A DNA stretch of 64,000 nt from Planococcus kocurii (GCF_001465835.2 NZ_CP013661.2:2534501-2598500); one strand, 5' to 3'; numbered from the stretch's first letter, positions 44,348-53,273 are shown. A program made the numbers and translations. Notes: generated from the sequence alone by a model not told the origin.

Positions 44348-45580
44348 ATGAAGAAATTATTAATAAAAAACTTTTCATGGAGTTTTTTGGGAAGTCTAAT
44401 ATACGCTTTGACTCAATGGTTTTTAATAATTATTATTGCTAAATTGGGTAGTCCTACAGACGCAGGGGTGTATTCGTTAGGGTTGGCTATTTCTGCACCA
44501 ATAATTATGTTTATAAATTTAAATCTTAGAGCTATTCAATCTACAGATTTGTCTATAGAATTAGGGTTTTCTACATTTAAGTTTACTAGAATATTGGGTT
44601 TAATTTTGTTTGTTTTGACCTTTCTCACTATAATAATTGTAGCTAACTACAGTTTTGAAATCACAATAATATTATTATTAATTGCACTAAATAAAATTAT
44701 TGAATCGTATTCAGATTTATATTATGGACTATTTCAATACCATGAAAGATTAGACCTAGTTTCTAAATCATATATATATCGTGGAATAATAGGAACAATA
44801 TTTTTTGGCATTAGTTATTATTTATTCAAAGAGCTTAAAATAGCATTAGTATTCATGTTTACTATTTGGCTACTTGTGTTAATTATATATGATGTAAAAA
44901 ATGGGAAAAAGTTTTTAATAAATACACCTAAGATAGTCGAAAAAAATAAAATGCTAGTTTTAGTTAAATTAGGTTTGCCTCTTGGATTGGTAGGACTAAT
45001 TGCCTCGTTAAACGTAAATATACCAAGGATCACTATAGAACGGTATCTGACATTAGAAGATTTAGGCTATTTTTCTGTGATTTTTTACCTGGTTTTAATT
45101 ATTGGGAAATTTATGACTTCAGTTTCAAGTGCTGTATTACCAAGAATGGCTAATTTGTATCAAAATGGGAATAAAATTGCTTTTATGAAAATTTTGAATA
45201 TCGTTTTTTGTCTGTTAACTTTATTTTCCGTTGTATTAATATTATCTTCATACTATTTTGGGAGTGAAATTTTAGAAATAGCATATGGAGCTGAGTATTC
45301 TTCCTTCAAGATGCTTTTAGTTTACATTATGATTTACGGTTTATTTGAATATTTAGGTTTTGTATTTGAAGTTGCTTTAAATGCTATTAAGTATTATAAA
45401 CATAGGCTTAGTATAGAAATTTTAGCAATGATCTTTATGATTTTAAGTTCTATTATCTTAATACCAGAAGCAGGATTAAAGGGAGCTGCTATAGCTTTAA
45501 TAATTTCTGCAGTTTTAAAGTTTTTATTACTTGGCTTTCTTTTTACAAAAATATATTCAAATGAGCAGAGGGGTGTTTAA
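44348..45580 (+). CDS. wzx: Wzx-type lipid-linked oligosaccharide flippase
   Basis: 410-aa polytopic protein with about 12 segments of the polysaccharide transporter family (NFSWSFLGSLIYALTQWFLIIIIAKLG start; LEDLGYFSVIFYLV and SSAVLPRMANLYQ mid-regions). It flips the undecaprenyl-linked repeat unit. Very AT-rich. Confidence 0.88.
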   Translation: MKKLLIKNFSWSFLGSLIYALTQWFLIIIIAKLGSPTDAGVYSLGLAISAPIIMFINLNLRAIQSTDLSIELGFSTFKFTRILGLILFVLTFLTIIIVANYSFEITIILLLIALNKIIESYSDLYYGLFQYHERLDLVSKSYIYRGIIGTIFFGISYYLFKELKIALVFMFTIWLLVLIIYDVKNGKKFLINTPKIVEKNKMLVLVKLGLPLGLVGLIASLNVNIPRITIERYLTLEDLGYFSVIFYLVLIIGKFMTSVSSAVLPRMANLYQNGNKIAFMKILNIVFCLLTLFSVVLILSSYYFGSEILEIAYGAEYSSFKMLLVYIMIYGLFEYLGFVFEVALNAIKYYKHRLSIEILAMIFMILSSIILIPEAGLKGAAIALIISAVLKFLLLGFLFTKIYSNEQRGV

Positions 45581-46823
45581 AATTAACCGAAAGGAATGCT
45601 CATCTTTATTAATCGCTTTCTCATTCTTTCAATTCGGGATAATGCAACCCATTGCTATATTCTTAAATTCTCAAATTATAATAGCCATCTCTACTCTTAT
45701 AATTTTCATGAGTTTGCTTATTATTTTTAAATTTAATATCAAAAAATATGTATATTTCATTTTAGTTAGTATAACCTTATTATTTCTACTGAATTATTTT
45801 TTATTCAATAGTAGAGAAGTAATACTATTTATATTTGGAGAATTTTTTCTTAAAAGTTTTTCGCTATTTTTAATAGGTAGTTTTTTATTTACAACAGAGT
45901 ATCTAAAGAAATATTTTTATATTTTTTCTTTAATAAATTTAATTTCACTTTCCACTATACTTGTTCTTGGCTACATTGATCCTCTCGATTACATGCGTTT
46001 TGGTTATGCTTTGTTACCCACCCTGTTAACTTCACTCTATGCTTTAAGAGATGATAAAAATAAGGTATTTTGGTTAATTATTGCTTCTATTAGTTTTATG
46101 ATAATTTTATTTTATGGTAGTAGAGGTCCGCTCATTGGTTTTTTATTATTTATTCTTATAATAATTTTTACTGATTCAAAACTGCATATTCTAAAAAAAA
46201 CTTTTGCAGTGTTGAGCATAGTCAGTGGATATATCTATTTAATAATTTTTAATGGAGTTTTAAAAATTTTGGATTATATCTATGAAGCTTTAAACATACA
46301 GACCTATTCTATAATTAAATTTAAAATGATGTTTGAAGAAGGAATTGCAGTATCAAGTTCAGGAAGGGATTTCCTCTTTGAAAATTTCATTGATCAAATA
46401 AAAATAAGTCCTATTTGGGGTAATGGAATTGGTATTACTCAAGAGTTGTGGGAAGTAAGTGCTCATAATCTTTTTTTACAGATATTGATTGAGTTCGGAG
46501 TTATAGGGATCAGTATTTTCGGTATTCTAAGCTTTGGGATACTCATTTTGTTAATTAAAGTTAGAAAAATGGACAACGAATTATTTTTACTTCTCTCTAT
46601 TATTTTTTCAGCATCATTTAGCAGGTTATTAGTGAGTTCAGACATATGGCTTCGACAAGAACTATGGTTATTCATATCTTTACTTATTAATGCATATTTA
46701 ATGACTCACTTTAATAAAAAAAGTAAAAAAATAGAAATTAGTAAAAAGCTATTAAAAGACACTGTATACGATCTTAAAAGGGTTAAAAAGGAGAACAATC
46801 ATGATAAAACAAGTTTGTACTAG
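45561..46823 (+). CDS. wzy: Wzy-type O-antigen/EPS polymerase
   Basis: About 420 aa, 10-12 hydrophobic segments, with a long outer loop (~270-290) and an O-antigen-ligase-like region (GRDFLFENFIDQI, GNGIGITQELWEVSAHNLFLQILIEFG). Such His-containing HN(L/I)F motifs are typical of Wzy/WaaL. It overlaps wzx by 20 bases; no ribosome site is visible, so coupling is likely. Polymerises the repeat unit outside the membrane. Confidence 0.85.
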   Translation: MSRGVFKINRKECSSLLIAFSFFQFGIMQPIAIFLNSQIIIAISTLIIFMSLLIIFKFNIKKYVYFILVSITLLFLLNYFLFNSREVILFIFGEFFLKSFSLFLIGSFLFTTEYLKKYFYIFSLINLISLSTILVLGYIDPLDYMRFGYALLPTLLTSLYALRDDKNKVFWLIIASISFMIILFYGSRGPLIGFLLFILIIIFTDSKLHILKKTFAVLSIVSGYIYLIIFNGVLKILDYIYEALNIQTYSIIKFKMMFEEGIAVSSSGRDFLFENFIDQIKISPIWGNGIGITQELWEVSAHNLFLQILIEFGVIGISIFGILSFGILILLIKVRKMDNELFLLLSIIFSASFSRLLVSSDIWLRQELWLFISLLINAYLMTHFNKKSKKIEISKKLLKDTVYDLKRVKKENNHDKTSLY

Positions 46824-47919
46824 ATGTGTAATGGATAATACTTCGGATAAAACTATAAATTTCCAAAATGATGGAACTTGTAATTACTGTAATTATTCAT
46901 TGATGAGAAAAGATGATTTTTATTTTCCTAATGAAAAAGGTAATAACAAACTAAATGAAATGATTAGGTTACTAAAAAAAGATGGTGTTGGAAAAGAATA
47001 TGACTGTATGATGGGCATTTCTGGTGGTCTAGACTCTTCGTATTTGGCTTATTTAGGAGCCAAAGAATGGGGACTTAGAATACTTGCGGTCCATATAGAT
47101 GATGGTTTTGATACACTGATTGCAAAAAAAAATATTACTAACATATGCAATAAATACAATATTAAGCTTATTGATGAGAGTCCGAATTCAGAGGAATATT
47201 TTGATCTTATAAAATCATTTATTAAGTCAGGTGTGCCAGGTATTGCTATACCCCAAGATAACGTGCTTCAAGCTTATTTAAATTTTTATGCTAAAAAGTA
47301 CAATATTAAATATTTTTTATCAGGAGCAAATTTCTCTTTAGAATCTATACTTGAAAGAGGAGACGAACCACCAGCAGCAGATGGAAGACACCTAAAAGCA
47401 ATTCAAAAACAATTTGGTGAGGTAAAATTAAAAAGTTTACAAACTATTAGCTTATTTGAACGTTATATTTCTCAAAAGTTTATAAGTAAAATTGTAACTA
47501 TAAAACCATTAGATTTTATTGAGTATAATAGAGAAAATGCAATAAATGAATTGAAAGAAAATGCTGATTTTAATTACTATGGCGGTAAGCATTATGAGTC
47601 AGTTTATACGAAGTTTGTTCAAGCCTATTATTTACCGAAAAAATTTAATAAAGATAAAAGAAAATCTCATTATTCAAGCTTAATTATAACGAACCAAATG
47701 ACAAGAGAAGAAGCCCTCATAAAATTAAAAGAACCATTGTACGATGAGGCTACAATGGAAAGTGAAATAAATTTTATACTTAATAAAATTAAAATGGATA
47801 AAAAAGAGTTTATGGAAATTATGAAAAAACCTGGACACTTTCATACAGAATATAAAACTTCAAAATTGAATAATTTTAAAAAACAGGCTACTAAATTCAG
47901 AAAAATATTAGGAGAATAG
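46801..47919 (+). CDS. N-acetyl sugar amidotransferase (WbpG/PseA family)
   Basis: 372-aa enzyme: N-terminal zinc-binding Cys motifs (CTRCVMDNTSD ... CNYCNY) and an ATP-PPase P-loop MGISGGLDSSYLAY (~72-85). WbpG-type enzymes turn a sugar acetamido or carboxyl group into an acetamidino or amide group, using ammonia from HisH/HisF-like partners. Those partners are absent: the next DNA is repeats and IS elements. AAGGAG before ATG, overlapping wzy by 23 bases. Confidence 0.88.
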   Translation: MIKQVCTRCVMDNTSDKTINFQNDGTCNYCNYSLMRKDDFYFPNEKGNNKLNEMIRLLKKDGVGKEYDCMMGISGGLDSSYLAYLGAKEWGLRILAVHIDDGFDTLIAKKNITNICNKYNIKLIDESPNSEEYFDLIKSFIKSGVPGIAIPQDNVLQAYLNFYAKKYNIKYFLSGANFSLESILERGDEPPAADGRHLKAIQKQFGEVKLKSLQTISLFERYISQKFISKIVTIKPLDFIEYNRENAINELKENADFNYYGGKHYESVYTKFVQAYYLPKKFNKDKRKSHYSSLIITNQMTREEALIKLKEPLYDEATMESEINFILNKIKMDKKEFMEIMKKPGHFHTEYKTSKLNNFKKQATKFRKILGE

Positions 47920-47932
47920 TCATTTTAGAAAA

Positions 47933-48010
47933 TTGTGCCCATGTGTCAGACACAACTCAGTTTACTCACCACAATTGCATACAAAAGAATCTGCATCCAG
48001 TAACCCAACG
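47933..48010 (+). repeat. Repeat family C, truncated copy 1
   Basis: GTGCCCATGTGTCAGACACAACTCAG..., closest to copy 4 at 52102 and lost after the CCAACGGT loop region. Confidence 0.6.
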
Positions 48011-48117
48011 GTGTTATTGACGCTTGATTTTGACTAGAAATTGACGGTTCTTTTTGTCCCAAACCTGACGGGTTTGTTGTCCGGTAAATAGAGAAAAACG
48101 AGGGAGAACTAGGCCAG

Positions 48118-48318
48118 TGTTTATAGCCCTAGAATAATACCACCTCTGCCATATTTCAGTACCACTTGAGACAAAAAATAATACCACCTGTGCCATACGA
48201 GTACCACTCCTATATAATTAGTTTGCGGAATATTCCGCAAATAAATTGTGGAGGAGTTTTTCTATGGTCAAATATCGTGAGATCCTTCGACTCCATTCCC
48301 AGGGAATCTCTAAGAGAA
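48118..48318 (+). mobile_element. IS21-family left end, truncated copy
   Basis: Nearly identical to 49090-49290: the same TGTTTATAGCCC terminus, TACCAC-type transposase sites, GAGGAG and the first ~19 codons of istA. It then joins GGTAAGCGTCCAATA, a string that also occurs at 51749-51763 downstream of the full IS21. Confidence 0.85.
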
Positions 48319-48333
48319 GGTAAGCGTCCAATA

Positions 48334-48785
48334 GGTTCTTTCCAACGTTAGTTGAATTTGCGGGCTTCTAGTAATAGAAGCTTATTTCGTAGAAGAGCGA
48401 AACTATTGCGGCCATACATGATTCGCTTGATGGTTTTCAACTTATTGACACTGCCCTCAGCTAATCCGTTACTATAGGGAAGTGTACAGGCATTTTCAAC
48501 TGCCTTGATATCTTTTTTCATTCCATTTAGGAAACTTTTCAATTCAGCTAATTCTAGGCTTTCCGTCTCTGCAATCCATGTATGGAGGATCTCTTTCTTA
48601 CCTGATTTAAGAATCTTTTTGAAATCCCAAATTAGATCGAGTAATGTACCGATCAATGGATACTGCTGAATACTATTTTCAACTTGTTCAAAAGAAATAT
48701 CTTTCACTTTGTCAAGTGGCTTGTAGAGTAACTTTATTAGCCACTTTCTCTCAATAACCTCTGTGGCATCAGTAGAAATCAAAAT
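48334..48785 (-). pseudogene. ISL3-family transposase, C-terminal remnant
   Basis: The minus-strand product (stop at 48348) matches the C-terminal third of ISL3 transposases, with the signature YSNGLAEGSVNKLKTIKR and MYGRNSFALLR. The N-terminal two-thirds are missing; the break coincides with the start of repeat C copy 2. The outer end begins with GGTTCTTT at 48334, typical of ISL3 termini. Confidence 0.82.
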
Positions 48786-48932
48786 CGCGCCCCTGTGAGC
48801 GAAACAATTCCGTCTATACAAAGAAGTTGAATAACGAAAATGCCATCTTCAATGAAATCAATCGATTTCGAAGATGGCATTCGTATATTTATTGAGGTTG
48901 ATAAATAGTCATAATTGAACCGTGCACAGGGA
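48786..48932 (+). repeat. Repeat family C, copy 2
   Basis: 147 bases; ends CCCCTGTG ... CACAGGGA, central hairpin ATGCCATCTTC / GAAGATGGCAT with inner GAAATC/GATTTC. Abuts the ISL3 break. Followed by GGGAAC...GTTCCC. Confidence 0.85.
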
Positions 48933-49007
48933 CTATTTGGGAACTGCTGGAAAAAAGAAAACGTTCCCTCTTATAAATAAAAACCAAATCTGGTGTGTCA
49001 CCCTGAG

Positions 49008-49036
49008 TTGGAAACGATGCTTCGAACCTGTACACT
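49008..49036 (+). promoter_or_regulatory. Promoter of the IS21-disrupted gene
   Basis: TTGGAA, 17 bases, TACACT, 36 bases before an ATG with a GGAGTGG ribosome site. Confidence 0.6.
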
Positions 49037-49235
49037 AAAATAAAACAGAACCGACAGGAACGGAGTGGGAACATGGATAGTAAAACCTGTGTTTATAGCC
49101 CTAGAATAATACCACCTCTGCCATATTTCAGTACCACTTGAGACAAAAAATAATACCACCTGTGCCATACGAGTACCACTCCTATATAATTAGTTTGCGG
49201 AATATTCCGCAAATAAATTGTAGAGGAGTTTTTCT

Positions 49236-50774
49236 ATGGTCAAATATCGTGAGATCCTTCGGCTCCATTCTCAGGGAATCTCTAAGAGAAGTATCGCATC
49301 AAGTTGTAGATGTTCACGCGTCACTATCAATGAAGTTCTTGAACGAACTGAGCAACATGGGCTTAGTTGGCCGTTGCCTGACGACCTGGATGATACACAG
49401 ATCCAAAAGCTGATGTTTCCAGAGAAGTTCATATCTGAAGAAAGGAATTTACCAGATATGGACTATATCCATAAAGAGATGGCAAAGTCTGGCGTGACAC
49501 TATCTCTGCTTTGGAGTGAGTATGTATACAAATGCCGCAGCGAAGGAACGATTCCGTACAGCTACCGCCAGTTCTGTCGAGCGTATAGTGGATTTGCGAT
49601 GACTAACAAAGCGACGATGCGCATTCGCAGAAAGCCTGGGGAAATTTTAGAAGTGGATTGGGCGGGTGATACGATGCGGGTTGTCGATAGGGAAACAGGC
49701 GAATACCATAAGGTATCGCTATTTGTAGCATCGCTCTCCTGTAGTTCATACTCTTATGCGGAAGGGTTTTTTTCGATGGATTCTTTGAGCTGGGTGACGG
49801 CACATATTCATGCGTTCGAGTACATGGGAGGAGTCGCTAGGACACTTGTGCCAGATAATTTACGGACCGGAGTTGACAAGTCCTCTAGATATGACCCGGT
49901 CATTAACAAGACCTATCAAGAATTAGCCGAGCACTATCAGACCGTTGTCATCCCTGCACGTGTCAGCCACCCAAAAGACAAACCGAATGTGGAGAGAAAC
50001 GTAGGAATTATCGCAACCTGGATTATCGCATCTCTAAGAAACGAGCGTTTCTTCTCGCTGGATGAGTTGAATCAAGCAGTAAGGGTAAAGCTCGATGAAT
50101 TCAATGCAAGACCTTTTCAAAAAAGAAAAGGAAGCCGATTAGATGCTTTTCAAGAGGAAGAAAAGTTTTCACTGATTGGTCTGCCGGCTTCCCGATACGA
50201 GATGGCTTTGTGGAAGAAAGCCACTGTACAACTAGATTATCACATCTGTATCGATGAGATGTTCTATTCTGTCCCTTATGAATATATCAAACATAAAGTC
50301 GAAATACGTCTCACTCGAACGATGGTGGAGGTCCATTACAACAATTTCCGGATCGCCAGTCACAAAAGATTATTCGGTAAAGCTGGCCAAACCTCGACTG
50401 TGCATGAACATATGCCACCTAAACATCAGCAGTTCGTGACCTTCACACCGCAGCACTTTAAAGACTGGGGAGGGTCCGTCGGACCATTTACAGAGAAGGT
50501 CATCCAGACGGTATTGAAAGATTCCACAAACGAGAAACAGGCATTGAAACTCTGTCTGGGAATCTCAAAATTAGGCGATGTTTATAGCTTAAAGGAGCTT
50601 GAACAAGCTTGTGAAAAATCCTTGTCTGTCTCTCCACGGGTGAGTCTCAACAATCTGAAAACAATTTTAAAGACTGAGAGAGAGCTGCCTAGCAAAGTTG
50701 TAAAACCAAAAATTAAAAAACTATCAGAGCAGCACGGTTTTGTCCGTGGCGCTGATTATTTCAGGGGGAAATAA
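49236..50774 (+). CDS. istA: IS21 transposase IstA
   Basis: 512-aa DDE integrase: N-terminal HTH (LRLHSQGISKRSIASSCRCSRVTINEVL), then catalytic core with first Asp in LEVDWAGD (~130), second in LVPDNLRT, and Glu in KPNVERNVG. GAGGAG 7 bases before ATG. Confidence 0.95.
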   Translation: MVKYREILRLHSQGISKRSIASSCRCSRVTINEVLERTEQHGLSWPLPDDLDDTQIQKLMFPEKFISEERNLPDMDYIHKEMAKSGVTLSLLWSEYVYKCRSEGTIPYSYRQFCRAYSGFAMTNKATMRIRRKPGEILEVDWAGDTMRVVDRETGEYHKVSLFVASLSCSSYSYAEGFFSMDSLSWVTAHIHAFEYMGGVARTLVPDNLRTGVDKSSRYDPVINKTYQELAEHYQTVVIPARVSHPKDKPNVERNVGIIATWIIASLRNERFFSLDELNQAVRVKLDEFNARPFQKRKGSRLDAFQEEEKFSLIGLPASRYEMALWKKATVQLDYHICIDEMFYSVPYEYIKHKVEIRLTRTMVEVHYNNFRIASHKRLFGKAGQTSTVHEHMPPKHQQFVTFTPQHFKDWGGSVGPFTEKVIQTVLKDSTNEKQALKLCLGISKLGDVYSLKELEQACEKSLSVSPRVSLNNLKTILKTERELPSKVVKPKIKKLSEQHGFVRGADYFRGK

Positions 50775-50776
50775 AA

Positions 50777-51520
50777 TTGACAGTGGAATCTACTTTACAG
50801 AAACTCAATGAACTCAAGCTCTACTCGATGGAAAAGATGTATATGGATCAGATGAGCGATCCTGCTTTCAAAGACCTGTCTTTTGACGATCGTCTATCGT
50901 TGATGATCGACGGAGAGTGGCTAAGACGGCAGAATTCTCGACTCCATCGGCTGATGACAAATGCGCAGTTCAAAATGAGCCAGGCCTGCGTGGAAGATTT
51001 ACTCTATTACGATGATAGAAAGCTTGATAAAGCATTTATCACAAAACTATCAACTTGTAACTTTGTGGGTGAAAACCAGAACGTCATCATTAAAGGCGCT
51101 TCTGGTAATGGGAAATCGTATCTTGCCTGCGCCCTAGGCGTCAGTGCATGTCGAAATAATTATAGCGTCCGATATGTACGACTTCCCGAACTATTGGATG
51201 AGTTGGCTGTAGCTAGGTTAAATGGTACCTTTCAGAAGACGATGAAAATCTACCGGAAAATCAAACTGTTGATCTTGGACGAATGGCTTCTCGTATCTTT
51301 AGATGAAATGCAAGCCCGCGACCTCTTAGAGATCGTCGAGAGCCGTCATATGACGAGTTCCACCATATTCTGTTCGCAATTCGATACCGCTGGCTGGTAT
51401 GAACAGATCGGAGAGTCCACTCTAGCAGATGCGATCATCGATCGAATTATCCATAGTTCGCATAATATTTTAGTCGATGGCAAGATTTCGATGCGTGAAC
51501 GATTAGGTCTCCATTCCTGA
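50777..51520 (+). CDS. istB: IS21 helper ATPase IstB
   Basis: 247-aa DnaC-like AAA+ protein; Walker A GASGNGKSYLAC (~112-123), Walker B LLILDEW. TTG start, 2 bases after istA, with AGGGGG upstream. It loads IstA on target DNA. Confidence 0.95.
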   Translation: MTVESTLQKLNELKLYSMEKMYMDQMSDPAFKDLSFDDRLSLMIDGEWLRRQNSRLHRLMTNAQFKMSQACVEDLLYYDDRKLDKAFITKLSTCNFVGENQNVIIKGASGNGKSYLACALGVSACRNNYSVRYVRLPELLDELAVARLNGTFQKTMKIYRKIKLLILDEWLLVSLDEMQARDLLEIVESRHMTSSTIFCSQFDTAGWYEQIGESTLADAIIDRIIHSSHNILVDGKISMRERLGLHS

Positions 51521-51566
51521 CCAGTGAAAGGCCGCCAATCTGGCGGCCTTTCACTGGTCAGGAATG
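51512..51566 (+). terminator. 26-bp perfect inverted repeat at the istB stop
   Basis: Arms 51512-51537 and 51541-51566 are exact reverse complements around ATC and include the last istB codons and stop. No T-run follows, so it may act as a transcription block or transcript-protecting structure rather than a classic terminator. Confidence 0.7.
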
Positions 51567-51786
51567 AACTGGTACTGCAATGGCAGAGGTGGTACTAAAA
51601 TCTGTCCGAAGTGGTATTATTTTTTGTCCGAAGTGGTATTCTGTCATGTCTTTATACACCTGGGTGGATTATATCTCAGCGATGGTTAATTTGTATGGCA
51701 TTGTACCCTTTGAGCAAGTGGCGAAGGTGATTTCAAGCCAAAACAAAGGTAAGCGTCCAATATCGAACACCTGGTTTCTTAGATAA

Positions 51787-51833
51787 GAAAATGCCCTTCC
51801 GACTTTTTGTCGGAAGGGCATTTTTCATTTTTT
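51787..51833 (+). terminator. Terminator, duplicated at 57224
   Basis: AAATGCCCTTCCGAC / GTCGGAAGGGCATTT around a T5 loop, followed by T-rich DNA. The same hairpin recurs at 57224-57267. Confidence 0.85.
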
Positions 51834-51909
51834 CTTTTGAATGTAACAGTCTTTCGGAAGTTCTTTCGACCAAGGCATCAGATGATCAATTTGCAGCTCT
51901 TAAGAAAAA

Positions 51910-52056
51910 CGCGCCCCTGTGAGCGGAATAATTCAGTCTATACAAAGAAGTTGAATAGAGAAAATGCCATCTTCAATGAAATCAACAGATTTCGAAGATG
52001 GCATTCGTATATTTATTGAGGTTGATAAATAGTCATAATTGAACCGTGCACAGGGA
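51910..52056 (+). repeat. Repeat family C, copy 3
   Basis: Very similar to copy 2, with ATGCCATCTTC / GAAGATGGCAT. The extension GGGAAC...GTTCCC follows (52061-52092). Confidence 0.85.
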
Positions 52057-52101
52057 ACATTTGGGAACTGCTGGAAAAAAGAAAACGTTCCCTCTTAAAA
52101 A

Positions 52102-52248
52102 CGCGCCCCTGTGACAGACGCAATTCAGTTTATTCACGACAATTGTATTCGAAAGAAGCTGTCTTCAGAAACCCCAACGGTTTTCAAAGGCAGCTTTCCT
52201 ATTTTTATTGAGGATCGTAAATAGTTATAATTGAACCGGACACAGGGA
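52102..52248 (+). repeat. Repeat family C, copy 4 (diverged subtype)
   Basis: Same ends and same length (147 bases) as copies 2-3, but the central stem is AAGCTGTCTT / AAGGCAGCTT with GAAACC/GGTTTTC inside: a different sequence with the same fold. Confidence 0.8.
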
Positions 52249-52320
52249 TCATCTGGGAACTGCTAGGAATTCAATGTGTGCACCGATTTTGTTCGGCCGA
52301 TTGTCTAGCCATGGGATAAC

Positions 52321-52719
52321 TTATGGGATGAAGGTATTCTGTTCTAATAGTGCAGCAATCTCATCCAGAGAATATCGATGGTTCACCACATCTACTATGA
52401 AATCTTCTTCTACTTGAGGAGACGAAAACCGCATGTGGTAGCCATTGTATCGAAAAAAAACGGCAGTGCACATAAGTGCGGTTCGTTTATTGGCATTATG
52501 AAACGCGTGATTTTGAGCGAGTGATTCCAGCAAAGCAGCCGCTTTCCCATAAATGGAAGGGGAAGCGTCTTCGCCAAACAACGATTGTTGCGGTCTTTTT
52601 AACGCTGAATCCAGTAAAGTATGATCTTTCACGCCTGTTTGTTCATCTGCGGAATGTTCCAATATGACTTTATGATTAATGAGAATCGCCATTTCAGCAG
52701 TAAGAAAAAAAGGACTCAT
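52321..52719 (-). CDS. Doc-type (Fic fold) toxin
   Basis: 132 aa; the core motif HAFHNANKRTAL (~69-80) matches the Doc subset (HxFxNANKR). Doc toxins phosphorylate EF-Tu and halt translation. The start overlaps the antitoxin stop by 4 bases (ATGA), typical of a type II toxin-antitoxin operon. Confidence 0.9.
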   Translation of the reverse strand: MSPFFLTAEMAILINHKVILEHSADEQTGVKDHTLLDSALKRPQQSLFGEDASPSIYGKAAALLESLAQNHAFHNANKRTALMCTAVFFRYNGYHMRFSSPQVEEDFIVDVVNHRYSLDEIAALLEQNTFIP

Positions 52720-52970
52720 CGATCAACGAGTCCTTTCAATGCTTTGTGATGAGCTTCCATCTCTTCTTCAAGCAAAGTGAAAAAATCGTTGGGGATGCCA
52801 TCCGGCAACTCAATCATTTGAGGAACCTTTTTAATAATCACCTGATTGCCAACCAATTTGATCTGTACTTCATCACCTTTTTTTACGTTCAAAGCCTTTA
52901 ATGTTTCATGCGGAAGCGTCAGACCCAGTGAGTTGCCGATTTGTGTGATACGTCTTTCTGTAACAGTCAT
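52716..52970 (-). CDS. AbrB/MazE-type antitoxin for the Doc-like toxin
   Basis: 84 aa with an N-terminal swapped-hairpin AbrB domain (ITQIGNSLGLTLPHETLKALNVKKGDEV) and a C-terminal acidic tail expected to bind the toxin. AAGGA before the ATG. It probably represses its own promoter. Confidence 0.9.
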   Translation of the reverse strand: MTVTERRITQIGNSLGLTLPHETLKALNVKKGDEVQIKLVGNQVIIKKVPQMIELPDGIPNDFFTLLEEEMEAHHKALKGLVDR

Positions 52971-53074
52971 TAGAAGTCCTTCTCACATTTTTAATCAATA
53001 GTTATAACTAATTCTATTTATTATAACGATAATAACGATTTTTCAGCTCTTTAACAAGCAATTACCCTCAAAAT

Positions 53075-53221
53075 CGCGCCCTTGTGAGCGAAACAATTCA
53101 GTCTATACAAAGAAATTGGATAGAGAAACTGCCATCTTCAATGAAATCAATAGATTTCGAAGATGGCATTTGCATATTTAGTGAGGTGGATAAATAGTCA
53201 TAACTGAGCCGTACACAGGGA
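53075..53221 (+). repeat. Repeat family C, copy 5, beside the RAYT gene
   Basis: 147 bases, GCCATCTTC / GAAGATGGC intact. It lies 53 bases from the end of the RAYT gene, the place where RAYT-associated repeats are usually found. Confidence 0.85.
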
Positions 53222-53273
53222 GTAAATGGAGAATGTTTTCCAGTAAATCCGCCGGAAGAGCAACTGATCAACG

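Larger units (their letters stand above)
49090..51658 (+). mobile_element. Complete IS21-family insertion sequence
   Basis: Termini TGTTTATAG (left) and TGTATAAAG (right, reverse complement); repeated TACCACYT sites near both ends; istA and istB in order. Flanked by the 4-base duplication CCTG (49086-49089, 51659-51662). Both genes are intact, so it may be active. Confidence 0.9.
49073..51786 (+). pseudogene. Small gene interrupted by IS21
   Basis: ATG at 49073 reads five codons (MDSKT) before the element. Removing IS21 and one CCTG restores a continuous frame: MDSKTWVDYISAMVNLYGIV..., ending at 51786 after 46 codons, followed by a terminator. The start resembles SEC-C-type small Bacillales proteins but I cannot name it. 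The C-terminus may already have been cut at the GGTAAGCGTCCAATA junction (51749). Confidence 0.7.

Noticed and set aside
48166-49413. Frames at 48166-48351 and 49138-49413
   Set aside because: They cover IS21 left ends in a frame other than istA.
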